The translations under genes and the position numbers were made by a program. The notes under the pieces were generated by a model that saw nothing but the letters and a program-made list of their open reading frames with translations, made no database searches and was not told the DNA's origin. A stretch of 64,000 bases of DNA from Mercurialis annua (taxonomy: Eukaryota; Streptophyta; Magnoliopsida; Malpighiales; Euphorbiaceae), in assembly GCF_937616625.2 (NCBI RefSeq), contig NC_065571.1:52003651-52067650 (forward strand), written 5' to 3'. Positions 15,960-28,000 of the stretch are shown here, in pieces; position 1 is the first letter of the stretch, and each line of letters opens with the position of its first letter.

Positions 15960-18334
15960 TGTCACGACCCAAATTACTGAGCCGCAACTGGCACTAGGGA
16001 ACGGGAGTGTTAGCTCCGGAACCCGTAGCAAGCCTCAAATCACTAATAATTTTTCGCAAATAATAAACAATTAATATTAAACAACGGAAGCAATATATTT
16101 ATATATAACATATAATCATATATGTACACTAACTGTTCAAAACCTCGCGGGCTCTAGTTACCGTACCCTGTACGAACTGGCCTCGCGGTACTATATACAT
16201 CAGTTAGTGTCTCACAACATCTCACCAGCATCTGGGGTCGTGGATCACATATAAAACACGTGGCATATCAAAAATATAAACAAGACAGCACGTAATATAT
16301 ACAACCAAAATGAACTGCTGTCTAGGCTACTATTCTGTCGATACAGGACTACTACTGCAGCATTCACAGAAGTCAGAAACTATACATACACAGCTGACTT
16401 CTGGACTTCAAAATTGGCCTCTAACTAGGTCCACAAACTAAGCACCTGAAAGACATCAAAGGTGAGGGGTCAGTATTTGGGAAAATACTGAGTGAGTTGA
16501 CATTTACTAACAGTATTAATGTAGAAACATAGCATCGCATCTCAAGAAACCAATAATATAAAACATACAAACATGTATTTGATCCGTACGAAACTAATAT
16601 CCTAGCATGCAACACATCTCTCAAATAATCATATATTGTTCAACCCAATCGTACATCTCAAGCTGTGAGTCCGACTCACTGGTGGGCACAGCCCACTAGA
16701 TACGGGGACTTCCAGGCTACACCTAGCCGAGTTCACTCTCGTATCGAATTCATATCATATCATACATATCCAGCCATTTCTCAAATTCAAACACACTAGA
16801 CTGACTCAATACTGGTGATCACACAGCCTATTGACACCCAATAGGTAGTTAGTTTCTTCGGATCGCATACTAGTTTTCGTATATAGAAATTAATAAAACA
16901 TATAACAATTCAATCAGTTATATATAATGCGATGCGTGTAACAGTATGTATATTTATATAAAATAACTTTAATATATAATACATGAAAGTAAAGTGCAAC
17001 TCACAGTGACCGCTATCCACTCTATAATGAAGTCGATACGATGATATGCTCGCACTAATCCACTTCTGCTGACCCCACTACTCGCTGATGTGTTTGATAA
17101 AATGTTTAATAGTTAGACGTGGATTTCATATTTATATGTATAATACTTTTAAGTTCTAAGTTGATTGGATTCCACTTCTAGTTTGCTTGAAAACTCGATG
17201 ATCCTTAGTCGTACTTTCGACTTATCGAGTACTATTTCTCGTACTGGGGAATTATATAACTTTCTTAACCGAATTCTTACTTATCACATTTCAAGACATT
17301 TAACTGAGTTTCATACCCAAATTAAGCTATCGGATGTCATTTTTCGCTCACGGAAGTCCCCCGGAGATCGGCGTCGAAGTGGGGCACGTCGTGCCAGCTT
17401 GGCACATCGTGCCCTTCATTTTTCACTGTGCACGTCGTGCACCCCTATGGCGCACGTCGTGCACCGACGTGTGCAGCGTTTTTCCAGCGCTTCCGGACCA
17501 TTTTCGGGGCTCTAAAACTCCCTAAACTCACACCAATACATACCCACCTCATTTAAACACTTATCTTATCATTTTACAACCCAAAAACGTCAAAAACAAC
17601 TCGATTCCTAACCGTACGATTCGAACGTAACTTCCTATAGGAAACAGCCCACAAAAACTGAGATACAACACCACAAACTGAGATATTACCTTAATATGAT
17701 GCCTTAGAGTGATAGAGGATTAAATTCCGAAGAGTCGCCGCGAAAATCGTCCGAAACGGACGCCGAACGGAGAAACGACGAACAACCGAACTTGATCAAA
17801 GGAATTTTTTGATGTTCTGGATCGTTCTTCACTTCTCCTTCTGATTCTTCTTATTCATATCTTCTCATTCATATATCACTGGGCTAATTTGTTAATTTAA
17901 CCCCTAATTTCTTCATTTGTTACCAATTATCTTTCAAACTTTTCTTTCGTACGATTTAGTCCATAGCTAAATCAATTAACTCTTTAATCATAACTTATAC
18001 GTATTATTTATATCCGATAAATAATACAGAACTCGATATTAATACTTTACCCCCAAAATCTGAAATTTCCATTTTCGACACAAAGTGGCTAAATTACCAC
18101 TTTGGTCCCTGTACTTTATTTTGGGCTTTTTCTTGACATTTTTCCTTTTAATTCCAATTCCAACTTTAGAATTGAAATATAACATTAAATTCTCGTATAT
18201 AATCTTTTCCAAAATCGACCTACTAAAACATATTTATCTTAATTTTATCGGAAAACTTTCCGATATCGCCACTCTGGCGACTCGAAATTGGATACGTGGC
18301 CCAATTAAATAATTAAATATTTTGGGGTATTACA
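15960..18334. mobile_element. Solo LTR of a retrotransposon, 2.4 kb
   Basis: Starts TGTCACGACCC and ends GGGGTATTACA, the TG...CA ends of an LTR. Exact 5-bp repeats CATTC flank it (15955-15959 and 18335-18339), the usual integrase duplication. No gag-pol frame, primer-binding site or second LTR lies next to it, so it looks like a solo LTR left by recombination. Its length and ends resemble LTRs of Ty3/gypsy chromoviruses (Tekay/Del), but that family name is inference. Inside, 17380-17490 has repeated GCACGTCGTGC words. The 116-codon frame at 17165-17515 has no known domain and is probably spurious. Confidence 0.8.
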
Positions 18335-18339
18335 CATTC

Positions 18340-19439
18340 ATAGTTATGGCCCATGACTAAGAGTGTGATTACTATTTTTATTATTAGATTTTGTATATAT
18401 GCGTTTGATTTCAATAAATTTACCATAAAATTTCATAATCTATTTTTTGAATTCAACAAGAAATTCATATATGTTTGAATCTAATTATTTATAACTATAT
18501 TTTTAAAATTTATACAATACAAAACAAAATCATTATCATTACCAAGTTCCAGTATAGTAGTAGTGCTCATGCAGTTTACAATATTGACTGTAATAAGTTT
18601 TCAGATAGAATTCTCTCAAGATGGATGAGAGGTTAAGTATGGTGGATTTACATTATTAATTATAAATATAAAGTATAAATTACTTTAAATTAATTTAGAT
18701 TTTTTAATCTACTCTTTTCATTTGCAATTAATGGTGTAGATTTATCGAATTTAACCTTTAATACTGAAGTCAACTTGAAATAATCTTAATCTCAGCATTT
18801 CTCACTTTAGGGAACTTATAAGAGAAATTTTTATACATTATCTACACGGTGAGTACTTATTATGAGATTTATGAATTAACCAATTTGAGCCGATACAGTA
18901 TTGTACTTGCAAAGTTAAATATCCCAAATTGAAACGGTATTGTTAAAATCAGTTAACAAATCCCAGCCAAAATTAAATATCCATATTGAATATTTGCAAA
19001 TTCGATGCATCCTGACAATTTATATAGGTTAAAGAATCAGTAACTTACGAAGTCAGTGAACGAGACGACATCGTTCTATATACGATCCACCGCATTGGTG
19101 GAATTGACTAGATTAAGCAAGGATCTGAAGCATAAGGTGTCGGAGATACTAGCGGTGGAAGTGAGCCCAATGGTGGTAGTGGTGTGATTCGAGTTTATGC
19201 CATTAAGTGACTGCATTGTTGTTTTTGGATGTAACCGTGAAACGCCAATTGCTACTATAGCCATGTCACCAACATTTTATCTTTCTCTAATTAAGTGATT
19301 TTGAGAGCCATCGATGGCGGTGTTGGTGTGATTGGAGTATTTGAATTGCGGTTTATGTGTTTATGAAAAGTTATGAGAATAATTGCAAATGTGTTATAGA
19401 GCTTTGTCGCTTAACAACTTTTTATTTCTTTATGACTAT
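18340..19439. other. AT-rich spacer, no gene recognised
   Basis: Mostly AT-rich. A more balanced patch at 19040-19350 has a 62-codon minus-strand frame (19076-19264, starting MAIVAIGVSRLHPK) with no domain I recognise; it could be a gene or transposon fragment. Confidence 0.5.
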
Positions 19440-19685
19440 ATGCAATACGCGAAAAAATATCTAAAAATATCCAGGTTAACTCTAGCATTTTTTGGCATCG
19501 CGTAGAACATACCATCGCGAGGGAGCCAAGAATCTTTCAAGACCTTAATAGACGAGCCATCTCCCATTTTCAGTCGCACACCTCTTTTGAGAAGTCGAAT
19601 AGCTCCATGAATGATAGATACTACACCACTTATAGCTCGCTCCCAGACTTAACTTCGACTCGGGAAAAGATTATAGAAAATAAAA
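19440..19685 (-). pseudogene. LINE retrotransposon fragment
   Basis: Read on the minus strand, one frame gives LGASYKWCSI and a shifted frame continues HGAIRLLKRGVRLKMGDGSS then IKVLKDSWLPRDG. This matches the segment just after the reverse transcriptase domain in plant LINEs (SYTWRSI ... GWRVGDGxSIxIWxDPWLP). Frames must be switched, and the neighbouring polymerase regions are absent, so it is a short dead fragment. Confidence 0.65.
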
Positions 19686-19932
19686 TTAATTAAGATGGCT
19701 AGATGGTGGTAATTCCTCTCCATAGATGATATTTTCTATAAATACTGTAGAACATAAAATAAATTAATTAAAAATTACAATTTTTTTAATTTATTATGAA
19801 ATAAAGAGATGAGCATAACAAAATTTCATTAAAATCTATAAACTCATACCTTAAGAAAAAAAAAATTAAAATTTCATTTTAATGAATAAAACAAAGAATT
19901 GATTTGTACATGCATAAAGTACATAAAGAAAA

Positions 19933-20596
19933 GACCTAATTACGTAAAAAAATCCATCTTGAATTTTTTTTCGTTTATACCCTAACCTTATAAAAACACT
20001 ATTTGCATCCAATTTTGAATTTTAAATTTTCATCCTTACCCAATACAAGGATATAATTGACAATTTAATGAATTAAAGGATGAAATCATTCAAAAAAACT
20101 AAATTGAGGGTTATATCATACTTTTTTTATTTTTTAAAAATACAAACAAATCCTTCAACTTAAAAAATATTCAAATATATCCTAATAATCAATTAATTTT
20201 TTTTTTATTTTTATAAAAAAATAAAATAAATTAAAAAATTTTAAAAAAATACGGAACCAACCGAAGAGCTGCCGCCGCTCCTTCTCCGATGAGAAGGAGC
20301 GGCAACGGCTCAAGGAAGATTTTTTTTTAAAAAATAAAAATTAAAAAATTTTATTATTTTTTTTAATTTTTTTTGAAGAAGATAGTATTATTGTAATATT
20401 AATAACATTAATATCTAATTAGTATATAGGTTAAAAATGAAGGATTATTTTAAACTCTTTTTCAAATGAAAATAGTATAATTTAATGCTTTTTGTTAGAG
20501 ATGAAAACTAAAAACTCAAAATTGGGTACAAATGGTCGTTTTTATAAGGTTATAAACGAAAAAAATTCAACGTGTTTTTTTTTAAGAAATTAAGCC
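19933..20596. mobile_element. Mutator-like foldback element, family A copy 1
   Basis: Long inverted arms: left GACCTAATTACGTAAAAAAAT, right (inverse) GGCTTAATTTCTTAAAAAAA, then shared CGTTTATACCCT and TGCATCCAATTTTGA/TGTACCCAATTTTGA blocks. An exact 9-bp target duplication TAAAGAAAA lies at 19924-19932 and 20597-20605. The centre holds a small GC-rich hairpin. No transposase. Related in arm sequence to the elements at 20819-21674 and 36059-36868. Confidence 0.85.
20275..20302. repeat. GC-rich hairpin core
   Basis: Perfect 12-bp arms CCGCTCCTTCTC and GAGAAGGAGCGG around a CGAT loop, extended outward by an imperfect GAGCTGCCG/CAACGGCTC pair. Surrounded on both sides by poly-A/T-rich DNA within family A copy 1. 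Confidence 0.85.
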
Positions 20597-20818
20597 TAAA
20601 GAAAACTAAAGAAACTATACGTTTTTAACTAAACTATAAATGTACTCAATACATTAAATTTAATATAAAAAACTCTTATAAAAATTGAGGTGTAATAATA
20701 ATAAAATTTAATTAGATTGATGTTCATATTTTGCCTAAACTTTTAACTTTATACTTATTTAAAATAATTAAAATAGTGATACTAATACCAAATTATTTTC
20801 AATAAATTATTAATACAA

Positions 20819-21674
20819 GGCTTAATTACTTAAAAAAACCCCACCTTTAATTTTTATTTCGTTTATACCCTGACCTAAAAAAACTGTCACATATACCCTT
20901 GACGTTGTCATTATGTTTCGCCTCTACCCTCGAGGTATTAAATTGACCTCTTTTCATTTGAAAAAGAGTTTAAAATAATCCTTCATTTTTAGCATATATT
21001 CTAATTACACGTCAATGTTATTAATTATACAAAAACACCTTCTTCTTTAAAAAATTCAACTAATAATAATAATTTAATTTATATTAGTTATCAATAATTT
21101 GTTAAAAATAAAAAACCGTAAATTTTTTTACATCAGACTAATTAATTTCAACATAATACCGTACTTTAATTTTAAAATTTTCTTTTATTTTTTTTTTTAA
21201 AATTAAAAAAAAATAGCTCCTCCTCCATGGGAGGAGGAGCTTCTCTTTCCTTCCATGGAAGGAGCAGCTCCTTCCTCCATGGATGGAGGAGTCCATGGAG
21301 GAAGGAGCTTATTTCCGTAAAAATAAAAAAAATTAAAAAAAATAATATTAGCGGTTTTCTAAATAGAAGTACGGTTATAAATAGGACTTAATAAAAATAT
21401 TTTATTTTATTTATTTTATTTAAATTAAAAAAATTAATTAATTTTAGGACTTATTTGAACGTTTTTAAAGATGAAGTATTAGTTTGTACATTTTTAATAG
21501 AAAAAGGTATAAAATAACCCTTAAATTTAGTTGTTTTTAAGAAATCTTTTTTTTTGAAATTTGGGGTAGAGGCGAAACATAATGACAACGTCAAGGGTAT
21601 ATGTGACAGTTTTTCTAGGTCAGGGTATAAACGAAATAAAGATTAAAGGTGGGGGATTTTTAAATAATTAAGCC
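20819..21674. mobile_element. Mutator-like foldback element, family A copy 2
   Basis: Both ends read GGCTTAATTA (inverse on the right) and pair for about 80 bp, including CGTTTATACCCTGACCTA and a GTCACATATACCC block. Target duplication TTAATACAA (20810-20818) against TTAATATAA (21675-21683), 8 of 9 identical. A GC-rich core at 21216-21308 is unlike that of copy 1. It ends 377 bp before the FBL15 start codon, so it lies in that gene's promoter region. Confidence 0.85.
21216..21308. repeat. GC-rich palindrome cluster with CCATGG centres
   Basis: Three inverted repeats in a row: 21216-21240 (11-bp arms around ATG), 21249-21262 (CCTTCCATGGAAGG), and 21267-21283 with 21292-21308 (17-bp perfect arms). 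All are built from TCCTCC/GGAGGA words and CCATGG. Confidence 0.85.
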
Positions 21675-22051
21675 TTAATATAATGTAGGATTAAATTAAA
21701 ATACCACTTTGAAGAAATCCAGGCAATACGAACCAACTTTAGCTTTAGAAGAAACGACACCGTGTTTAACATTCCTATTCAAAAAAAGTACCAATTCCAA
21801 GATTATATTTCACCATTAGCGCCGATCTCTTTTCCCATTCCATTTTTCTTTTTAATTTGAAAACAAAAACAAAAAATCTCAAAAAACAGCAATCGTCTCC
21901 CAATCTTCAAGATCCGATCAGATCCGTTGGTAGTCTCTTCATTTTTAATTTTTCCAACCGAAGAGAATCCCAATTTCCCAATTAGGGTTTTGTTTTTTAA
22001 TTTAGAAATGCGACAGATCGTGACCTAGGGTTCTTGAGTTTGTAGAATTGC

Positions 22052-25000
22052 ATGAAGAATTGGTGTTGGTGGTGGCGTTATTGTCTATGCTTTACTTTCA
22101 AAGACCACCAGGAAGAAGAAGGCGAAGAAAGGACCCCATTGATAAAAGAAGCCATGAAAGAGGGCATTTTCGGAAATGAAAATAGTAGTAACAATGTTAA
22201 TAATCATGAAGCTGCTGGTGCAAGATTAGGGCTTACATTGAGTGGCGATATTAATAATAATAATAACAATAATAGAAGAGAGCATGATGCTGCTCAAGAT
22301 CCTTCTTATTTGTTATTTGAAGAAATGATTCGAACCTTGCGCGGCGGTGGCCGTGGTGGCGGTCGCGGTTCGTCGAAGGATGAGATGATGCGGCAGCAGG
22401 AGCATTTGTGGAGGGTTAAAGGTGAGAGTAGTGGTAGTGGTGGAGCTGCCATGCTAGGTTCTTCAGGTGTGGTGATTACAGGGAATGAAAAGAATGAGGA
22501 GGGTTGTGACAGGGATTTGCAGAATAAGAGGGCTAAAGTTCAATCTGCTTTGCAGTAAGTTTCCCCCTTGTGTTTAGGATTATTAAGAAATTGTTTAAAT
22601 TCTTGTTTTGGTAAAATTTTAACTATGAGTTTTTGTATTAGGACATATTATAGGGACTTAATTCCAGTACTTTGTTGTTGATAGTATAATCGAAGAGTAT
22701 ATTTTTATTTTTGATGCTCTCTTTTATTGCCGTCCTTAAAGCTTGGATTTTTTGCTCTTACAGCAGCCATTTGGATTTTGAAGCTTTGAACTTGAATAGT
22801 TTCGCCTTCTTATCTCTTATCATTTGTAAATATCTTTACCATCAGTGTTTTCTGATGATTACTGAACTTATGAGTTCAGGTGAATTTTTGCGTTATAAGC
22901 GCATTTCTAACATTCGTCAATTCAATACCCGGATTTTTTTTTCATTAGTTGCGAAGATCTCACTTTGAAGTATTCCCATTTTGTTATTAAGATTTAAAAG
23001 TTGAAAGGGTCACCTTTTATTCTAGTATTACTATAGAATCATTTTTATCTTGACGTGCTATTTATAGTTTGGAACCAAGTGATGCATATTTTGAGTGGAT
23101 TATTTGGTCGAATGTGATGTTGTTTGATGTATAATGATGGAATTCTTTTTCCTTTCCAGTGATTTCCATTATACAACGGCTATGCCTTCAGATGCTGGCG
23201 ATTCTAGTTCATCAGGCGATAAAGACGTTAGTTTAAGTCAGAGTTCTATTGTTCCATTTAGGAATGAGATTTACTATCATAATTTTATGTGGAATAACAG
23301 CAGTGAGGAGAATATCTGTGATAATAGTGGTGGAGGTGGTGATGATAATGAGAGTGGCACTCTTAAGTCAGAAGATTTAGAAGTTCGGATGGATCTTACA
23401 GATGATTTGTTACATATGGTAAAATGGTTTGCTCCGTCTCTTCTTTGGTTGCATGTTCTATTAGATATCTGCTTTAGGCTTCTTTTTGTGACCTTACTTC
23501 TTTCTTCTCAGGTTTTCTCCTTCTTGGACCACATTAATCTTTGTCGAGCTGCAATGGTTTGTCATCAGTGGCGAACGGCCAGTGCTCATGAAGATTTCTG
23601 GAGGTGTCTGAATTTTGAGAATCGAAATATATCTATTGAACAGTGTGAGTATTACTAGTAGCAGCCTACTGGTTACTTCGTCTTTATTCTGGCCACTTAT
23701 TCACCCAATTGAATGGAGAAAATTGTTATCATGTATGAAGCTTAATTTATTTGACGCTGTGTACCTAAAAAGTTGTTGCTGTTTCAGAAAAAAGTTGAGC
23801 TCTTCCTCAAATAGAGATTTTTACCTCATAGTTTGCTGTTGCCAGTTATGCTTGGGTCTGGTGGCGGTTATTTATTTACCAGTTTTGCAATTTTAAGATG
23901 TCAGTGACTTAGACTAGATTCCCTTTTCTATTTTATTTACAGGAGTTAAATTAGATACATAGCTATTCCCTAATCAAACATGAATAGAGAAAATATTCTT
24001 GAAAATGTTGGAGATCGGATGGAAATGATTTGCTGAGTCAGGATTTAAATTGCATATAATATAAGTTGTAATAGCTGTTACAACTGCTGAACTTCTTACT
24101 TATTGAAAGCATTCAAAATTTGATGGACATAAGAGGGATTGATGCATTTAAAAGCTAATAGTTTGAGGAAGTTGAAAGTCTATTGAAGTACCATTTGAAG
24201 ATTCATAGACAGCCTTATCTTGAATTTTGGCTAGGTTATGTTAGAGTTCATTTATTAGGCATGTATTTGCAATAATCTTCTGTGGGCATATTGGAAATTA
24301 TCAGGAAGTAATCTGTAGGGTAGTTTCCTCTAGAAAAGTACTCTGAACTGTTAAGATTCAACTGGTATTTTTATGCACACCACCAATAAAACATTATATA
24401 CATCTGCATGACTTCCTTTAAAAACTTATATTGTAGTTGAAAATGCATATGGATACAACTAAGTTTTACATAATTATGAAGCTTAACGGGATATTTTTTT
24501 ACTGTTCTGTTGAGGGGACTATACGTTTTTCATATATGATGAGCTATATGCACATGCTCTAAGGAAAGCTCACATTTGTTATGCTTTTTCCTGTTTTCAA
24601 ACAGTAATTTGTGTATATTGTTTTGGTCTCTTATATTTTGTTTCTTCAGTTGAAGACATGTGCCATCGATATCCAAATGCAACTGAAGTGAATATCTATA
24701 GTGCTCCTAGCATTCATTTGCTTGTTATGAAAGCAGTCTCTTCTTTGAGGTGCTCGTGCTTTTTTTGGTTCAATTATGTTCTTATTAAGTAGTATCATTG
24801 CTAATATCTATTACTTGTCAGAAATCTGGAGGTGTTAACTTTAGGAAGAGGACAACTAGGAGATCCTTTTTTCCATGCCTTAGCAGAATGCAGCATGCTT
24901 AAAAGTTTGAATGTCAATGATGCTACCCTGGGCAATGGTGTCCAGGAAATCCCTATAAACCATGATAGATTGCGGCATCTTCAACTTACAAAGTGCCGTG

Positions 25001-28000
25001 TGGTTAGGATATCTGTCAGGTGAAACAAAATAATTTTATAGAGCAAACTTGTATCCGTATTTAACCCCAATTTTCATGTTTGTGAGTGCCATTTTAACAT
25101 TACTGGTTTATGACAGATTATTTAACACGTTTTTAACAGGTGCCCGCTACTTGAAACTTTGTCTTTGAAGCGCAGCAACATGGCACAGGCTGTACTCAAC
25201 TGTCCACTCTTGCATCTCCTTGATATAGGGTCTTGCCATAAGCTTACAGATGCAGCAATCCGCTCGGCTGCAATTTCATGTCCTCAATTAGAGTCATTAG
25301 ACATGTCAAATTGTTCTTGTGTCAGTGACGAAACCCTACGTGAAATTGCCCACAATTGTGCTAATCTTCATATTCTTAATGCATCATATTGTCCAAACAT
25401 ATCGCTCGAGGTCAGTTTTTATAGGTAGTGTCTTTCTTTTGTCTTTGTGTGGATCTACTTTTGATTGACATGCTTTCTTGTGTCTTTTTTCGAAGTCGGT
25501 TAGGCTGCTAATGTTGACAGTTCTCAAGCTTCATAGCTGTGAGGGAATTACTTCAGCTTCAATGGCCGCAATAGCTTATAGTTCCATGTTGGAGGTTGGA
25601 ATTTTGTTTCCTTATATATGTTTTCCTGATTAGCTTTTTCTCTTGCTTCCCGTGCATTCTATGTAATTGTAAATTACCAGAACCTTGACTTTATTTGTTG
25701 CAGGTTTTGGAGCTTGACAATTGTAGCTTATTGACTTCTGTGTCCTTGGACCTTCCTCGTTTGCAGAACATACGACTGGTACATTGTCGCAAGTAAGTGT
25801 GCTGGCCTACCTGTTTTTTCTATACTTTCCAAACTTCTAAAAGCCTTTTATTTTGTTATAGGGCGAGTGATGGGGTCGTAGTTTACATGTTTTATGCCAT
25901 TAGTTTTTACATTTTTTCTCCCTGGCAGGTTTGCTGATCTGAACTTAAGAAGCCTCATGCTATCATCTATAATGGTGTCTAATTGCCCAGCACTCCATCG
26001 TATCAATATCGTCTCTAATTCACTTCAAGTATGCTATGCTAATAACAGCTATTATCTTCTATTTCTACTTGTGTTTCTTCTTAGAAGTTTTAACCTTCTG
26101 AAATCTATATGATGAAATGCAGAAATTAGCTCTACAGAAGCAGGAAAACCTGACAACATTAGCATTACAATGCCAAGGTTTGCAAGAAGTTGACCTCACA
26201 GATTGTGAATCTCTCACAAATTCTATATGTGAAGTTTTTAGTGATGGCGGGGGATGTTCTATGTTAAAATCTTTGGTTCTTGATAATTGCGAGGTTTGTT
26301 ATGGAACTTGCTGAAATTATTCATGTTCAATTCTTTTCTTTCTATTTTCCATTTCTTGCATTTTGGTTTTATGATTGACACACATGATACTGCTGATTCT
26401 GTATATGATTTTTTTACAATTTTTGCTTGTATTTTTTGCCTACATATTTTTATGGTTGCTACTTGCTATAAGTGTTGTAGCACTGCTGTATTGGAATTTG
26501 AGTTCTTTCAGGGTTTTATTAAGTATTTTAAGAATTATTTGCAATCACTAATTAACTTCTTATGTATGATTCGGAAACTTGTTAGTAATTGCCAGTGCTA
26601 AATGGAGCCTAAACAGATCTTTAAACATAACATTGTAATTTGTGCACTACTGACACCACCTACAATCAAATCTTCTGTAGGCTCTACTTGATTATATGAA
26701 GAAAAAGTAATGTAACTTAATTACCCAATTGATGATTCCTTTTGTCAAGATTTTCACTGGAATCATGGGGTTGCAGTTGGTAACATACATTTCTATGCCA
26801 GGAGTCTTTTAAAATCTTTAATCTCATGGTAGGGTTGCAGTTGCTAACATACATTTCTGCATCAGGCATTCTTTTAAATCTTTAATCCCATGATGGCTAA
26901 GCTCTTCAATTTTTGATTTTACAGTTTTGCCTAATTGTATAATATGCTGTGCCAATCTGGTTTATTTCCTATTTATGGTTGACATCTAAATTTTTAGCTT
27001 CACTGATGGTGGTTGGAACTTGTAAGTTAAGCTAATTTTGATTTTTTCCCCTTTCCAGAGCTTGACTGCCGTGAAGTTTTGCAGTACCTCTTTAGTCAGT
27101 CTCTCCCTAGTTGGCTGTCGTGCTATTACTTCTCTGGAGCTGACGTGCCCTCTTCTTGAGAAGGTTTGTCTGGATGGCTGTGACCATCTTGAGAGAGCAT
27201 CATTTTCTCCTGTAAGTGAATTACTTCTGGATTTTCTCCTATGGATGAATGGCTCAATTTTCATACATGTTATGTCTTAGAGTGTCAATTGTTTAAGTAA
27301 TATATCTGGACATTTTCAGGTTGCTCTTCAGTCGCTCAATCTGGGAATTTGTCCGAAACTCAGTGTGCTCATTATTGAAGCACCATTTATGCTGTCCCTT
27401 GAGTTGAAAGGATGTGGGGTTTTATCTGAAGCATCGATCAACTGTCCTCTCCTAACATCGCTGGATGCTTCCTTTTGCAGGTTATGTATCTTAAATTGCT
27501 ATTGCTATTATTTTACTTCCTCTTAAAGCCGTATAGCTGATGCCTTTTCTTTATGTATGTGCAGCCAACTTAAGGATGATTGCTTGTCTGCTACAACTGC
27601 ATCCTGTCCACTAATCGAATCTTTAATATTGATGTCGTGCCCATCCGTTGGTTCGGATGGACTTTACTCTTTGCGCTGGCTTCCAAATCTGACTGTACTG
27701 GATTTGTCATACACGTTCTTGATGAATCTGCAACCAGTTTTTGAATCTTGTTTGCAACTTAAGGTAAGTATCATGTTTTTTATTTTACTCTCTACATTAC
27801 CTTTGTTGAAGATGATAATAAAATTATTGTTGGAGTCTCACCTAACAATTTTAGTTTTTGGGTCGATTGATTTTTTTGACACGGTATTAAAGTCTCTATG
27901 GTTGAAAGTTATTGAGTTCGATTTTTGGCAACCCCCAAATAATTAATTAAATTATTTGAGCACAAGACCTCAATGTAAAATGGGTTTGTGCTTGTTCACA

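Noticed and set aside
17165..17525. 116-codon frame with an Arg/His-rich end
   Set aside because: Inside the solo LTR, driven by GCACGTCGTGC repeats; no homology recognised.
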